From positions 1,253,465 to 1,317,464 of the forward strand of contig CACRXP010000001.1 of NCBI GenBank assembly GCA_902702965.1: 64,000 nucleotides of DNA. The letters run 5' to 3'. This document shows positions 53,317-64,000 of this stretch, piece by piece. The stretch comes from Spirometra erinaceieuropaei (Eukaryota > Platyhelminthes > Cestoda > Diphyllobothriidea > Diphyllobothriidae). The notes under the pieces are model-generated. The model saw only the letters and a program-made list of their open reading frames with translations, did not search any database and was not told the DNA's origin. How positions within the stretch are numbered: position 1 is the stretch's first letter; the number at the start of each line of letters is the position of its first letter. Both the position numbers and the translations under genes were made by a program.

Positions 53317-54286
53317 CAGTAGGTAGGCTAAACCATGAAATGTCAACCAAAATTCCGAAATGCATTTTCGTTTCGAAAAGGTTAATTAAGTCGGGTTGTG
53401 AAAATAAGCATCCTGCAGCATAATTCTATAATTATTCACTTACTTCAGGATGTCGGCTCTCGAACGAACTTCTTGCCGGCTGCAAAAACTATTCTCTGTA
53501 AAAAATGATTACTTATGTTGCATGCAATTTTCTCATTGATCTTCGATGTTTCATGGAAAACATGCCTAAAATATTCATTCTTCGGCTCATTCGGTAGATC
53601 ATGACGTCTTCTTCCAAATTATATTAGAAAGAAGGGCATAATTTGGTTTTCAGAAACTCTTCCAATTCCCGAAAAAATTTGAACTCCACCTGCCGTTACA
53701 CTTGCATCCAGGGTTTCCAAACTACAAGCCATATATTTTCTGCGTACAGAAAACCATCTATTTCTACACCGCATTAAGAGGGGATTATATAGGGGTTCAT
53801 AAAATTTAACGGTGGATTTGAACCATTTTGTTTACTATACAAGCCATATTGGTAAATGCAGGGACATGACGTTTTATGAACGGCCGTTTCGCGGTATTCA
53901 AAACATCTCACAATTAGAAACTTTTCTAAAACCGAATCATACCCTTCCTTGGATTATAAAATGGGAGAAAGACGTAATTTTCTACCAAACAGGCAAAAGA
54001 ATGAATATTTTTAGGCATGATTTCTATGAAATATAATAAAATTTCTAACAGTATCGAATATCAATGAGAATAATGCATGCCACATAAGTAGTAATTTTTA
54101 CAGAGCATACTTGTTGCATACACTCGGAAAGAGATTCCTTTTAGAGCCGGAATCCTGAAGTAAATAATTTATTATACAAATTTGCCGCAGGATGATTAGT
54201 ATTACAACCCTGCGTAATTAATCTTTCCGAAACATAAACGCATTTCAGAATTGTGGTTGACATTTCATGAGTTAGTCCACCTACTG
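53317..54286. mobile_element. Palindromic TA-flanked element, copy 5
   Basis: Left end CAGTAGGTAGGCTAAACCAT; right end TTTCATGAGTTAGTCCACCT then ACTG. TA precedes the left end; TG replaces TA on the right. Internal blocks match copies 1, 3 and 7, with CACCTGCCGTTACACTTGCA on the left half. The frame 53812-54036 lies inside and is not a gene. Confidence 0.85.
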
Positions 54287-56278
54287 TGCGTGATTTCGAA
54301 ACGGAACGGGTTAAACCTTAGCGGTTTGAGATATATCTGTATTTACATGGCCACCATTCTGTGCATCATCAAATGGAGCCCAAAAGTGAATGAATAAAGT
54401 AAAAATGACTGCAATACAAAGAGACAAGTAGATTATTTGCTCTGAGATTGGACAGTTATCGCTATTTTTCAGAAAGAAAAGAAAATGCGGAAATTGTCAA
54501 ATTTTTGTTGGGTTTACTGTGCTAAAAGGTCACACATCGACCTTTGCCAATAGAACATCGTATTAGAGCACTTTTTAATGAGTTACTTAACAAAGAAATT
54601 TTTTCAGCTGGTTAAAAACATATTTGTCGTTGAATGTTGTTGTGGACGTCCATGTTTTTCGACCATAAGGTTTCGTGTATGTGTGAGTTTTCACATGGGA
54701 CCCAAGCGGACATCTACATGAGAAATAACGCCTAAATACTCTACGCCCTCAAACGCTTTCCAGAAATTCGCTATGTCAAAGGTATGATAATTACTTAGCA
54801 GAAAACTTATCGTTATTGGCAAGCAGTTGAAACCATTGAGAAACATATTATTTACTGAAAATTCAGGCAAACGGAAGCTCAGCGGCTTCCACCAACAACA
54901 TCGATGTCACACATTTGATGAGAGACGCTTCCTCTTTTCTAAGGGGAGTATTTTCTTTCTAAGCAATTAAATAACATTTGCAACACTTAGTTAGTCTCTT
55001 CAGTCATCTGGAATAGTTAGTTATAGGTTTGATGTATTGGTTGATGCCTTCGACATGGTTTCAGTTTGGTTAGCTGTTTTTCATTAGTTTATGAATATTT
55101 CACGAGTTAGGTAATCCACTGTAAGCTCCTCCGGACTGCAATCCTAATAGTCAAAATGAAGAGAAGAAAGACGTGCAAAGAAAATGCATTTGATTATGAT
55201 CGAAAACTCGGGGAATATTAGTACTTCTGTCATATAAAGTCTCCGCTATGTTGCTACTGACTGTGTGCAGGCAAATGAAAACACCTTCACGTATACGTGA
55301 ATTCAGATTATTGTCCGATGCAATATGCAAATGAGGGCGTCTTCCTCCCCAAGGCAGGTTAGATGCTTGTAGTTGGCAACATCTGCTTCCAAAAATGATG
55401 GTTGTTTGTCCTGAAACGCTAATGCGATCGTCATGCTGTATAAAGTAAACGTCGGAAATGACAAAACCTCAAGGGAAATCTTAAAGTAAAGCCTAGCTCA
55501 GATAGGTTTGCTAAAGTGAAGTTTTAATACTGCCGAGCATGGGGCATATCCTCAAGACTTTTTTATTTGGTGAAATATTGGTCTTTAAATGAGCTTCCTC
55601 CAACAATCTGAAAACATCACATGCTAAAATTTAGTGCTCGCCTGTTGTCCATTTCCCGTCAATTTTCAATACGTGTGTAGATTTCTCTTTCTAAAGGAAT
55701 CCGACGAAATTTGTATATTATATTTTCTTTTTGGAAATTTATATTTTGCTTGACCGTCGTACTCAGAGAAGGGATTTTTTCGCTTTGACCAAGGTTTGGA
55801 TTGTGGAAGTTTGCCGAGCGCATAAAAATTTATACAAGCATATCCATATCTCCAAAACTAATATAACCGCTTAGATCTCTTCCAAAGGCACTCAAATCGG
55901 CTAAAATGCATTAGGAGCACTAGGAATCCCCTTCACTCAAAAAGTGGAAATAGCTTTGCTTAAAGTACCTTTCGATCGGTTCGGAAACACACTGAATAAA
56001 CAAAAACTGTGGCTGTCCAAAAGGTACACAAGAAGTATAGGGCTTTTTAAACTGTAAAACGCCCTTTTTCCAAGTGTAAAGATTTAACGAAGCGTCGAAA
56101 TTTGGAAAAATAATAAATGAATGTGCATTTTTGTGCTTTCTTCCCACAAAATATGATATACTTTACAGAGAAGCCCATATCCAGTTTGAAATTACAAATG
56201 AAATATGTGGTCAGTTTCGCTGAGTGGGAATGTCGCAGAGGACTTCAAAGGAGCCGCCCGAAAGTCAACTCTCTTTAT
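54287..56278. other. Unassigned AT-rich sequence
   Basis: Few frames. TTTCACGAGTTAGGTAATCC followed by ACTGTA at about 55097-55124 resembles a right terminus of the palindromic family without the rest of the element. The 75-aa minus-strand frame 55920-56147 has no recognised domain. Confidence 0.45.
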
Positions 56279-56280
56279 TA

Positions 56281-57229
56281 CAGTAGGTGTGTTAACCCAT
56301 GAAATGTTGACCGAGATTCTGAAATGCGTTTTCGACCTCAAAGCACTACTTATGTGGAGTTGTAATGTTAACTGTCCTGCAGCATAGTTTTAAGGTATTT
56401 CAGCAACTACAAGATGGCAGCTTTTGATCGAGTGTATTTCCGGCCACTGCAAGACTAAACTTTGCAATAAAGTGACTACTCGTTTAGTATGAACTTTTAT
56501 CATTGATTTTCGATGTCCTTGTAAATTTTAATACATATCATAGAAAACATGCATGAAAATATTCATTCTTTTACCCATTTGATAGAAAATTACGTTTTTT
56601 CAAAGCTTCTACTTGAAAGGAGGATATAATTTGGTTTTAAAGATGCTTTCAATTATAAAATTTCTTAAGACTACGAAATGCCATTCCATAAAACATCGTG
56701 ACTCTGTTTTTAATAACGTTGCTTATAAAGTCTACGATATGACTCATATCCATTTCTAAATAGCGTATAGAAATGCACGATTTTCCGTACAGCTTTTAGT
56801 GTGGAAACCCTGAATGCAAGTGTAACGGCAGGTCGGACCCAAAATTATTCAGGAATTGAGGAAATCTTTTCACACCAAAAGATACTCTTTCTTCATGCAC
56901 AAAGTTCAAAGAAGACGTAATTTGCAATCAAATGATTAAAAGATTGAATATTTTTTCGTTTGTTTTCTATGAAACATATTTGAAGTTATGTGGGCATCGA
57001 AATTCAACGAGAAAAATTCATACTACATAAGTAATATTTCTGTTACAGAGTGTAGTTTTTCAGGGACCGGAAAAACGTTCGTTAAAAATCGACCACCCTT
57101 CAGTAGGTAAAATACCTTGAGATTATGCTGCAGGGTAGTTAATTTTACAACCCTACTTCAATAGTTTTTTAAAGTTGAAAAAGAATTTCAGGATTTCGGC
57201 CAGCATGACAGCAGTTAGCACATCTACTG
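56281..57229. mobile_element. Palindromic TA-flanked element, copy 6
   Basis: Left end CAGTAGGTGTGTTAACCCAT preceded by TA; right end GCAGTTAGCACATCTACTG. The two halves are inverted copies, more diverged than in copies 1 and 3. Directly right of it, 57244-57300 repeats part of the right-arm sequence (CAGGTTACTTAGTATTACAA), a partial extra copy. Confidence 0.85.
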
Positions 57230-57300
57230 TGTACGACGCATCTCAGGATTATCTTGCAGGTTACTTAGTATTACAATCTTACTATAAGTTTTACCACTTG

Positions 57301-58395
57301 CTATGTATGGCAAACGAAGGTGGCATTAGTTAATTTATCCACATGGCGCGACCATTCTGACCAACAGGTCACGTGTCCATGCTTAAGGTGGTAGAGCGAA
57401 CTTGTGTTGGACTATTGTACATGATCAATAAACGACTATTCTAAAGTCGACATTTTATGGCAAGTATTGACTGCTCAGTTGTATTTTGTCCTAAAAAGAT
57501 TTGACATTCATGGTGGACCGTGAGCCTTGATAGCGTGACATGGGAGTTTAAAGTGCCTGGTACATAAGATGATTGTCAACCCCAAAATTCCTCATTAGCA
57601 CTATATGGAATGTTCAAAGCTACGTTTACAGACGGTCCCGCTCATGCATGTCTTGTTTGCAAGCGGAGCACGCCGTGAGAATGTATTTACTTAACTTTGT
57701 CCAAGGCCGCTTGACTGTCGTCTGTATGCGACCTTGGGGCGGTCAGAAAAATTTCGTGAAGGTAAATATCACCAGGAGCTTGGACATTAGAATTCTCTCA
57801 CTGTACAGCGAACATCATACAAGCCACCGAAGAGGCAGTTTGGCTTTTTGTTTTCTCGATGCCGCCCAGAAGTTCAAGATTTTAGCGTCTTTCAAAGTCA
57901 CAGATTTTGAGCCTGACATTGAGTTGATACTATAGTGCAGCGAGGCTGAGTTCCTCGTGGTCACTAACGAGTCTACACTGATTTACTTGGACGGAATTTG
58001 CGATGGAGTAGGTAAAACAAATTTTGTTAGGGCCAGGCTGTGTAACCTCACTTGGTTTAATGTGCATGACTAAATACGACATTTTGTTTTAGTAGGCTTT
58101 GTTTAGCCTATTCACTCATAAATACAGGAAGTCTCCCTTTGGACGTCATCATAGGCACTGGTACGACCGCATGCACCGAGTTTTTTCGCTATGACCCTTT
58201 TAATGACGTGGCCTTCTATTTTCGCCTCCAACTGTCTGTGGTCCGTTTTGCCTTGCCTTGTTTTCCTAGTTTTCCTAATGTACTTGCATTGCTTGTCGCT
58301 CTCGATTCCGTACGCCCTGACTTATTAACTTCTTCGAAGAAACTAGCTTAACCTTCTTGTGTCATGTCGGTACTCACCACATAACGCGTGCTGTA
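57301..58395. other. Unassigned sequence
   Basis: Frame 57573-57935 (+, 120 aa) and 58139-58351 (+, 70 aa) lack recognised domains. Confidence 0.4.
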
Positions 58396-58399
58396 AGGA

Positions 58400-58954
58400 T
58401 TGCCGGCTACGTTTTGGTTTACGCTGTCTCAGTTAGGGCAAAAAACGTTCGACTTTCTCGACATCTCTAAACGGTTTCTGTTGTCGAACGCGTACGCTGT
58501 GACTTACTTACTCCTTCAAGAATACTTGTGCGTAGTCTTTCGCATAACGAATAATAAGACATGCATGCGCAAACAAGAAGAGCGACAGAACCGTTCCGAC
58601 CCCATATTCTGGCGAGCGATCCCGTACATAAAGAACGTCTCCGAGGCCGTTAGTCGCCTTCTTGCACCACTGGGGGTTGGAGTTGCACACAGACCAGAGG
58701 CCACCATAAGGCGTCAGGGGATGAGACCAAAAGACCCACTGCCACGGCAAGAAACATTTGGAGTCGTTTATCGGATCTGGTGCAGTTGCGGACAATGCAA
58801 CTACGTCGGAGAAACTGGAAGACTGCTCCGAACGCGAATTGCCGAACACGCGAAAATTGACTTAGGTATAGTCGTTAAATTGCATTCGGGAAGGAGTCCT
58901 TCAGGGTCCCTATTCGGGAAGATGTTACGTGGGATAAGCTTCCGCAATATGTGA
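58400..58954 (+). pseudogene. Penelope-like element, GIY-YIG fragment
   Basis: A 184-aa frame contains a PLE endonuclease core from about residue 70. It reads IPYIKNVSEAVSRLLAPLGV, GVAHRPEATIRRQGMRPKDP, then GVVYRIWCSCGQCNYVGETG and RLLRTRIAEHA. The GIY (here GVVY), YVG and R..EH signature residues are intact, the best preserved GIY-YIG box in the window. Immediately after EHA the likeness to the copy at 35240-36049 ends abruptly, so the C-terminal half of the domain is missing. Residues 1-60 are not recognisable and no RT precedes. Same family as 35240-36049, sharing the blocks AHRPEATIRRQ and MRPKDPLPRQE. Confidence 0.82.
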
Positions 58955-58955
58955 C

Positions 58956-59985
58956 AACAATAGTTCCCATGCTCGCTTTAGGCTTACACTGTCTATGCCA
59001 ACCCTTAGACTATAGTGAACTCCGTCTACGTGGACTCATTATGCACGACCCGACACAGGTTGGCATACGTGGAGCTATTGTTTCAGTTAGTTCTAATAGG
59101 TCTCAGTCGCAATGGTATGTTTTTCTGAAGTCGGACCCTTGACATGCTTCGTATGATTGGCTGCAAAGTGTTTAATGTTGCTGCAGTTGGCGTCCACGTT
59201 GACGTTTTGCCATGCTAGGTGGCAGTCCCCTTGTTTGACAAAATTCCACCGCTATCTCCGAGTTTATAGTTTCGGTTATTCCTTCCGCTTTCGTCAGAAA
59301 TTCAGACGGCGGTTATCTGACTTTTCTGCTACCCAACGCCGATGGTCTGTACGTTGGAAGGAAAAAAGTAGGCATTATTACCTACTCTGTTCATTGATGC
59401 ATTTCATTATCGTACATAACGTTTGCATATATATTTTTATTTTCCCTAGTTGTCTGTATAACATTACTAGGTTGTCTTATTATGCAGATACAAATATGCG
59501 TCCAAAGGTACATTATTTTACTTTTTTCTTATTCATTAGGGTAGATTTCCATAGCTCCTCTAACATTCATGCGCACCACGTTACTTGGCAGTAAATTTGG
59601 CACTTACTATTGTTTCTTACTAATGGTTTCTGACCTGGTTCAAATTGATGACTGACGACTTATTCAAATACCTTTTATGCATTGGAAGCTGATTTTTGTT
59701 TATTTTTTTGCAAATGAAGTACACAATTCCGTTGCGATGTATGGGCGTAGAAGAAGGATTTCAACGAAAATCTATTTATTATTCATGTTTAATTTCATTA
59801 ATTTTGTACCCTCTCCGCGGTGCTGCCCCGCCTGTAGAACTCCTATTACCACCACTCCCGTATTACACGGACCTGGGGTTGCTGGTTGCGAGGTGGGGTT
59901 ACACAACCTACCGTCGCCCAAGTTTGCTTTGGCGATGCACCCGAAATGGCGAGTTTTGAGAGGTAGTTCGGAAGGATGTGTCTCG
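58956..59985. other. Unassigned sequence
   Basis: Frame 59157-59594 (+, 145 aa) is rich in aromatic and Arg residues and has no recognised domain. Frames 59677-60015 and 59696-59959 overlap in different phases. Confidence 0.4.
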
Positions 59986-59987
59986 AT

Positions 59988-60040
59988 TGCTGGGACAAGA
60001 ACTTCACGCGCTTAACGTTTCCGACTAGTTCCTGGACCCT
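59988..60040 (-). repeat. PLE-type terminal repeat with degenerate hammerhead-like core
   Basis: The minus strand reads GGAACTAGTCGGAAACGTTA then GCGCGTGAAGTTCTTGTCCC, aligning with the units at 39871-40014. The GAAA box and the following ACGT quartet are kept; the CTGATGA box is not visible. Confidence 0.5.
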
Positions 60041-62112
60041 TAATTAGGGACAACAGTGGGTGAAGTTGACGAGCGCATAAGCACTGCAGTATTTACAGGA
60101 GAGCGTCGCTCACAACCAGGAGTCGGCTAAAAGTGCAAAACCCGCACTTTCTGCAGATGTTTTGACCTGGCGGGACAATTGTTTAGTCGCCCTAATTCGA
60201 CTTGCTAATTGCCGCGAATTCGTTGTCGGCGTTGGTGATTGGCATGTTAATTAATCGGCAGTTTGACTCACCACTGTCGTTACTGCAAGTTGCATTCACT
60301 TGGAAGCCCCCCGCTTGAATAAACTTCCTGCTCATGCAGCGACTCAGTACTGAACACGGGGGAGGTAAGGGTACGTTTCTGCTATTGTTGGTGGAGGGCG
60401 CACCGGAGAACCGTAGCTCGAATACTTTGTGAGGAATTTCGGTTCTCTCGGCCTGAGTTTGTGACTGAGTCCATAGAGTCTGCCATGACTTGGGAGTCTG
60501 TATCATCTCTCAGAACTGCAGGCACGTGACTGCGCAAGTGAATGTGAGATGTCAGGCAAATAAAGTTCTTTTTCTGCTTCTGTTAAGGCAGAGTTTGCAG
60601 AGAAATAGTAGATTAAAAGCTTTGTAATCGTCCTCCACGGTGATGCAGTACTTCAAGCTCATATATACAAAGTGAGGCAGATCATGGGTAGAAATACAAA
60701 AATGACCAAGCTGACCCTAACCAAACACAACGTGCTTTAACTCTGAACACCTTGCTCAGAAAAAGCCTTGGAACACAGTGAAATAAAAGTGGGCAATAAT
60801 TGGCGGCATGAACCAAGTTCCGCCCACGCATTCCATAACAGGACTGACACGTTCAGAATATTATATTTTCATCTTACACACCTCAGTGCTTTTAAATGAA
60901 CAACGAATTTACGAGCAGAAAAGAAATGCTCAACACCACAAGCTAGACGATTATAAAAAAGTGCCGCTATTTGGGGTGATACGTTTGACATACTGGCAGA
61001 TCCATTTGCGAGCAACCAATTACAATTAAGTATGTCTTTAAAAATGACAACGTTTTCTTCAACTGAAGTTAACTCTTTTCCCACTGACTGCTTATATAAA
61101 AATAATTTTGAACGAGGAAAAAGAGCACTTAACTGGCGCCATCAAACGCCAGGCAAATTGCTCTTTCAAAGACTGGGAGATAGGAGAGGCTGAATCCTTT
61201 CGATTTGGAGGAAAGTGGGGACAGGTTGACGGTATTAGAAAATGATACGTTGTCGGCAATCTAAAGGTCTGAAAGCGAAGCGTTTCAATTAAGCGTATGC
61301 AATGAAAGTATTAAGCATTTTAACCAACCCGAGGAAATTGTTTGGAAGATGTCAAGGAAAAATGGTGCCAAATTATTCGGAAATAACATCGGAATGGTGA
61401 CGGAAATGACAAATTCGGCAGAAAAGGGACTCCAGATGGAACTGCGCCATTACAAAGCTCACATGCATTCCTATCCGAGACAGCGGGGATTTTCAAAATT
61501 TACAAAAACATGCATCAATATGGTCGAATCAGCTAATTGTTAATTCAATTCAGCGCAAACTGAAACAGTGGCTTGTCAAAGAATACGAGTCCATTAAACG
61601 TGAATTATCAATGTACACGACAAAGTTTATTTTTGTTTTGTCGTTTACGGCAAATATATGGTCTCTTTTGACGTAACCTCAAAATCCACAAATGTATGTC
61701 TTAATAAATCAGGATACATCATATATAATTGTCCGTCTGAATCGCGTTTGTAACCTGAAGTATTCGCTTGCGCACTGAGAGAATACTATTTCAGATTGCG
61801 TCTAATTATAAGTATATGCTTGTGGACAGAAGTTCACTGAGAGAACGTAGGGCCAAATGACAGTCAGGAGGGATAAAAGCATATATGACTACTAATTTGA
61901 CATAAGAATAAGGACCCCCATACTACAGGCATTTTTGTGCCGACTTCAAGAGGGGCACACATTCCTGTGATCTGGTGTTCATCCTAACCCTACTCTTATA
62001 GAACCTACCATAACCCTTGGAACATAACGCCAGGCCATATGTATTAAAAAGGGACGGAAATCATGTCTCCATGCTCTAATGACTTATAATGTCTGAAAGT
62101 ACAGTTGTTTGT
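60041..62112. other. Unassigned sequence
   Basis: Frames 60192-60506 (-, 104 aa), 60808-61029 (+) and 61349-61543 (+) have no recognised domain or splice support. AT content rises to the right. Confidence 0.4.
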
Positions 62113-62113
62113 A

Positions 62114-62920
62114 CAATAGGCGGGCTAACTCATGAAATGCCAACCGATATTCCGAAATGCGTTTTCGTTTCGAAAAGATTAATTAAATAGGGTCGTAAAA
62201 ATAATCATCATACAGCGTAATTCTACAATAATTCAGTTATCTCATGATGCCAGCTTCCCAACGACCTTCGTGCCAGCTATATGCAAAAACCACACTAAAA
62301 AATGACTACTTATGTAACATGAATTATCTCATTGATTTTCGACGTCCTTAAAAATTCAATTATATTTCACTGAAAACATACATAAATATATTCATTCTTC
62401 GGCTCATTCGGTAGTAAATGACGTCTTCTCCCAATTTTATACTCGAAGGAAGAGTATAATTTGGTTTTCAAAAACTTTTCCAATTCCCGAATAATTTTGA
62501 ACCCGACCTGCTGTTACACTTGCACCCAGGGATTCCAAACTACAAGTCATATATTTTATGCGTACAGAAAGCCATATATTGCTACACCGTATTAAGAAGA
62601 GAGCATATGGGGTTCATAACATTTAGCAGTGGATTTGAGCCATATCGTTAACTTTACAAGCCACATTAGTAAATGAGGAGACATGACGTTTTATGAACGG
62701 CCATTTCACGGCATCAGAAAATCTCACAATTGGAAACTTTTTTAAAACCGGATTATACCCTTCCTTTGAGTATAAAATTTGAAGCAGACGTTAGTATCTA
62801 CCAAATGAGTAAAAGAATTATGATGTTTATGCACGTTTTCCATAAAATATAATTGCATTTTTAAGGGCATCGAAAATCAATGAGAAAAATGCACGCTACA
62901 AAAGTAATTATTTTTTACAT
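62114..62920. mobile_element. Palindromic TA-flanked element, copy 7, right-truncated
   Basis: Left end CAATAGGCGGGCTAACTCAT preceded by TA. The right half proceeds normally to AATGCACGCTACAAAAGTAA and TTATTTTTTACA, then leaves the family sequence near 62920, so the last 150 bases or so, including the right terminus, are missing. Confidence 0.85.
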
Positions 62921-64000
62921 GAAAGTCGCACAAATAAACAACAGGGAGCGGCTGAAAAAATTACGAGACTTCCTATGCCTACTCGCCGTTAACTTTTATA
63001 GAGACTGCTAAGGTTTACATCACTTACACTATGAGGCGGATATTTGATAACAAACCCACTGTAAACAAATGAATCGTTCCTTACCCTGCAGTTGACCGAA
63101 AAAGTATTTCTAAACCTTCACCTCACTTTCATAAACTTCATAAAAAATTGCAGCTCAAAATGAGAGGAACGAACTTCCTAAAAATCTGAATAACAATTCA
63201 AAATAGTCTATAGATATTATTAAATTCTGCAGTTGTGTGCCTCCTTATACATGGGCTAACTGCACTAGGAAAAAGATTTATATTTTGTCGCCTCCCCCAT
63301 GAATAATCAGCAGAGAATTTACTTATCATATAAAACCTATTTTGGGATAGTTTTAGTAACTGATGAATCAGCAAAATATCGAAATGTTATGGTAACGCCA
63401 GCTCAGCACTACAGACATATTGGCTTCTTTCAGGATGCCAAATCAGCGTTACTTCAGCCGAATGGATATACTTTCTTCCTCGCCAATGCAATTATCAAGC
63501 GTGAAAATCAGAAAAAGTTTCTCAGTTCACTCACTTGCGTCCCCGAGGTCCAATGATGCATAAGCAATCGAAAAGTAACTGTTTTTCTGAAACATGACTG
63601 ACATCTGTCTGTTTGGGGTTCAGCATTCGCGGATTTGTTAGACTTCTCACTATTTAGTACATTTCTTCCAATGCATATTAAACAAATTTGACCTAGAGGT
63701 TAACTGTTCCGTTAATTGGAAATGTACCAGTATTACTCCTACATCTTGTATTCGTTATAGGGAAACGTAAGGCTTAAATAATGAGTGAAAAATGTGCGTG
63801 CTTGAATACGGGGATGACTTGATTAGTCCTCACATTGGCGAGAATAACAATTGTAGGCGTGTTTACGCGTAGCTGTAAGTTATACTTCTTAAAAGGTAAT
63901 GTTATAACATGCCTTGAAAATAACACTAAAGCGTTTTCGGATACTAGTTTGGGGTATATTTATGTTTAAACATTACAATAGGTAGTTGTGAGCGTTTTTT
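62921..64000. other. Unassigned AT-rich sequence
   Basis: An 85-aa plus-strand frame (63299-63556) starts MNNQQRIYLSYKTYFGIVLV. It has no recognised domain; it could be an exon, but I see no supporting acceptor. ACAATAGGTAG near 63976 faintly recalls the palindromic terminus, but there is too little sequence to judge. Confidence 0.4.

Noticed and set aside
1..64000. CRISPR arrays, prokaryotic operons, promoters with ribosome-binding sites, rRNA genes
   Set aside because: No regularly spaced repeats, no dense collinear genes and no rRNA-like sequence; the content is eukaryotic repeats.

Overview
This window looks like repeat-rich eukaryotic genomic DNA. The first 312 bases are an assembly gap. 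I see no prokaryotic genes, no long intact open reading frame and no confidently identifiable host gene. The organism is probably a flatworm. The decayed LINE with a C-terminal zinc-finger tail, the mix of RTE-like and CR1-like LINEs with several Penelope-like elements (PLEs), and degenerate TTAGGG arrays together resemble diphyllobothriidean tapeworms such as Spirometra. That placement comes from recalled family likeness, not from a database search.

Layout, left to right. 0.3-4.5 kb: a 972-bp palindromic element flanked by TA, then two copies of a tRNA-derived SINE. 6.4-6.8 kb: a degenerate TTAGGG array enclosed by a perfect 24-bp inverted repeat. 9-13.2 kb: tRNA-like heads, more SINE copies in both orientations, a 95-bp inverted repeat, and two copies of a short element with terminal inverted repeats (TIRs), one of them carrying a 196-bp insertion. 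16.2-20.5 kb (minus strand): an almost full-length but badly decayed LINE (endonuclease, linker, reverse transcriptase, zinc-finger tail), split by a plus-strand insertion ending in a (TTA)n tail. 23.4-24.6 kb: two CR1-like LINE pieces in opposite orientation. 27-31.3 kb: the part poorest in transposons, with several short open segments behind good splice acceptors; this is the only place I suspect host exons. 32.9-37.4 kb: another CR1-like piece, two divergent PLE endonuclease ends, and a LINE fragment.

39.8-51.1 kb is dominated by PLE debris: a 5'-truncated RT-tail plus GIY-YIG copy, a downstream RT copy in the same orientation preceded by a duplicated 103-bp repeat, a 350-bp segment of that RT inverted in place, and a minus-strand RT fragment. 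Related terminal sequences nearby carry a hammerhead-ribozyme-like core. Between 44 and 63 kb, six more copies of the palindromic TA-flanked element occur.

The coding sequence I can name is mobile-element sequence, and every piece is broken by stops, frameshifts, truncation or catalytic substitutions. The most interesting signals are the TTAGGG foldback, the in-place inversion in a PLE reverse transcriptase, the hammerhead-like PLE ends with a short palindrome after the GAAA box, and the long-palindrome element family.
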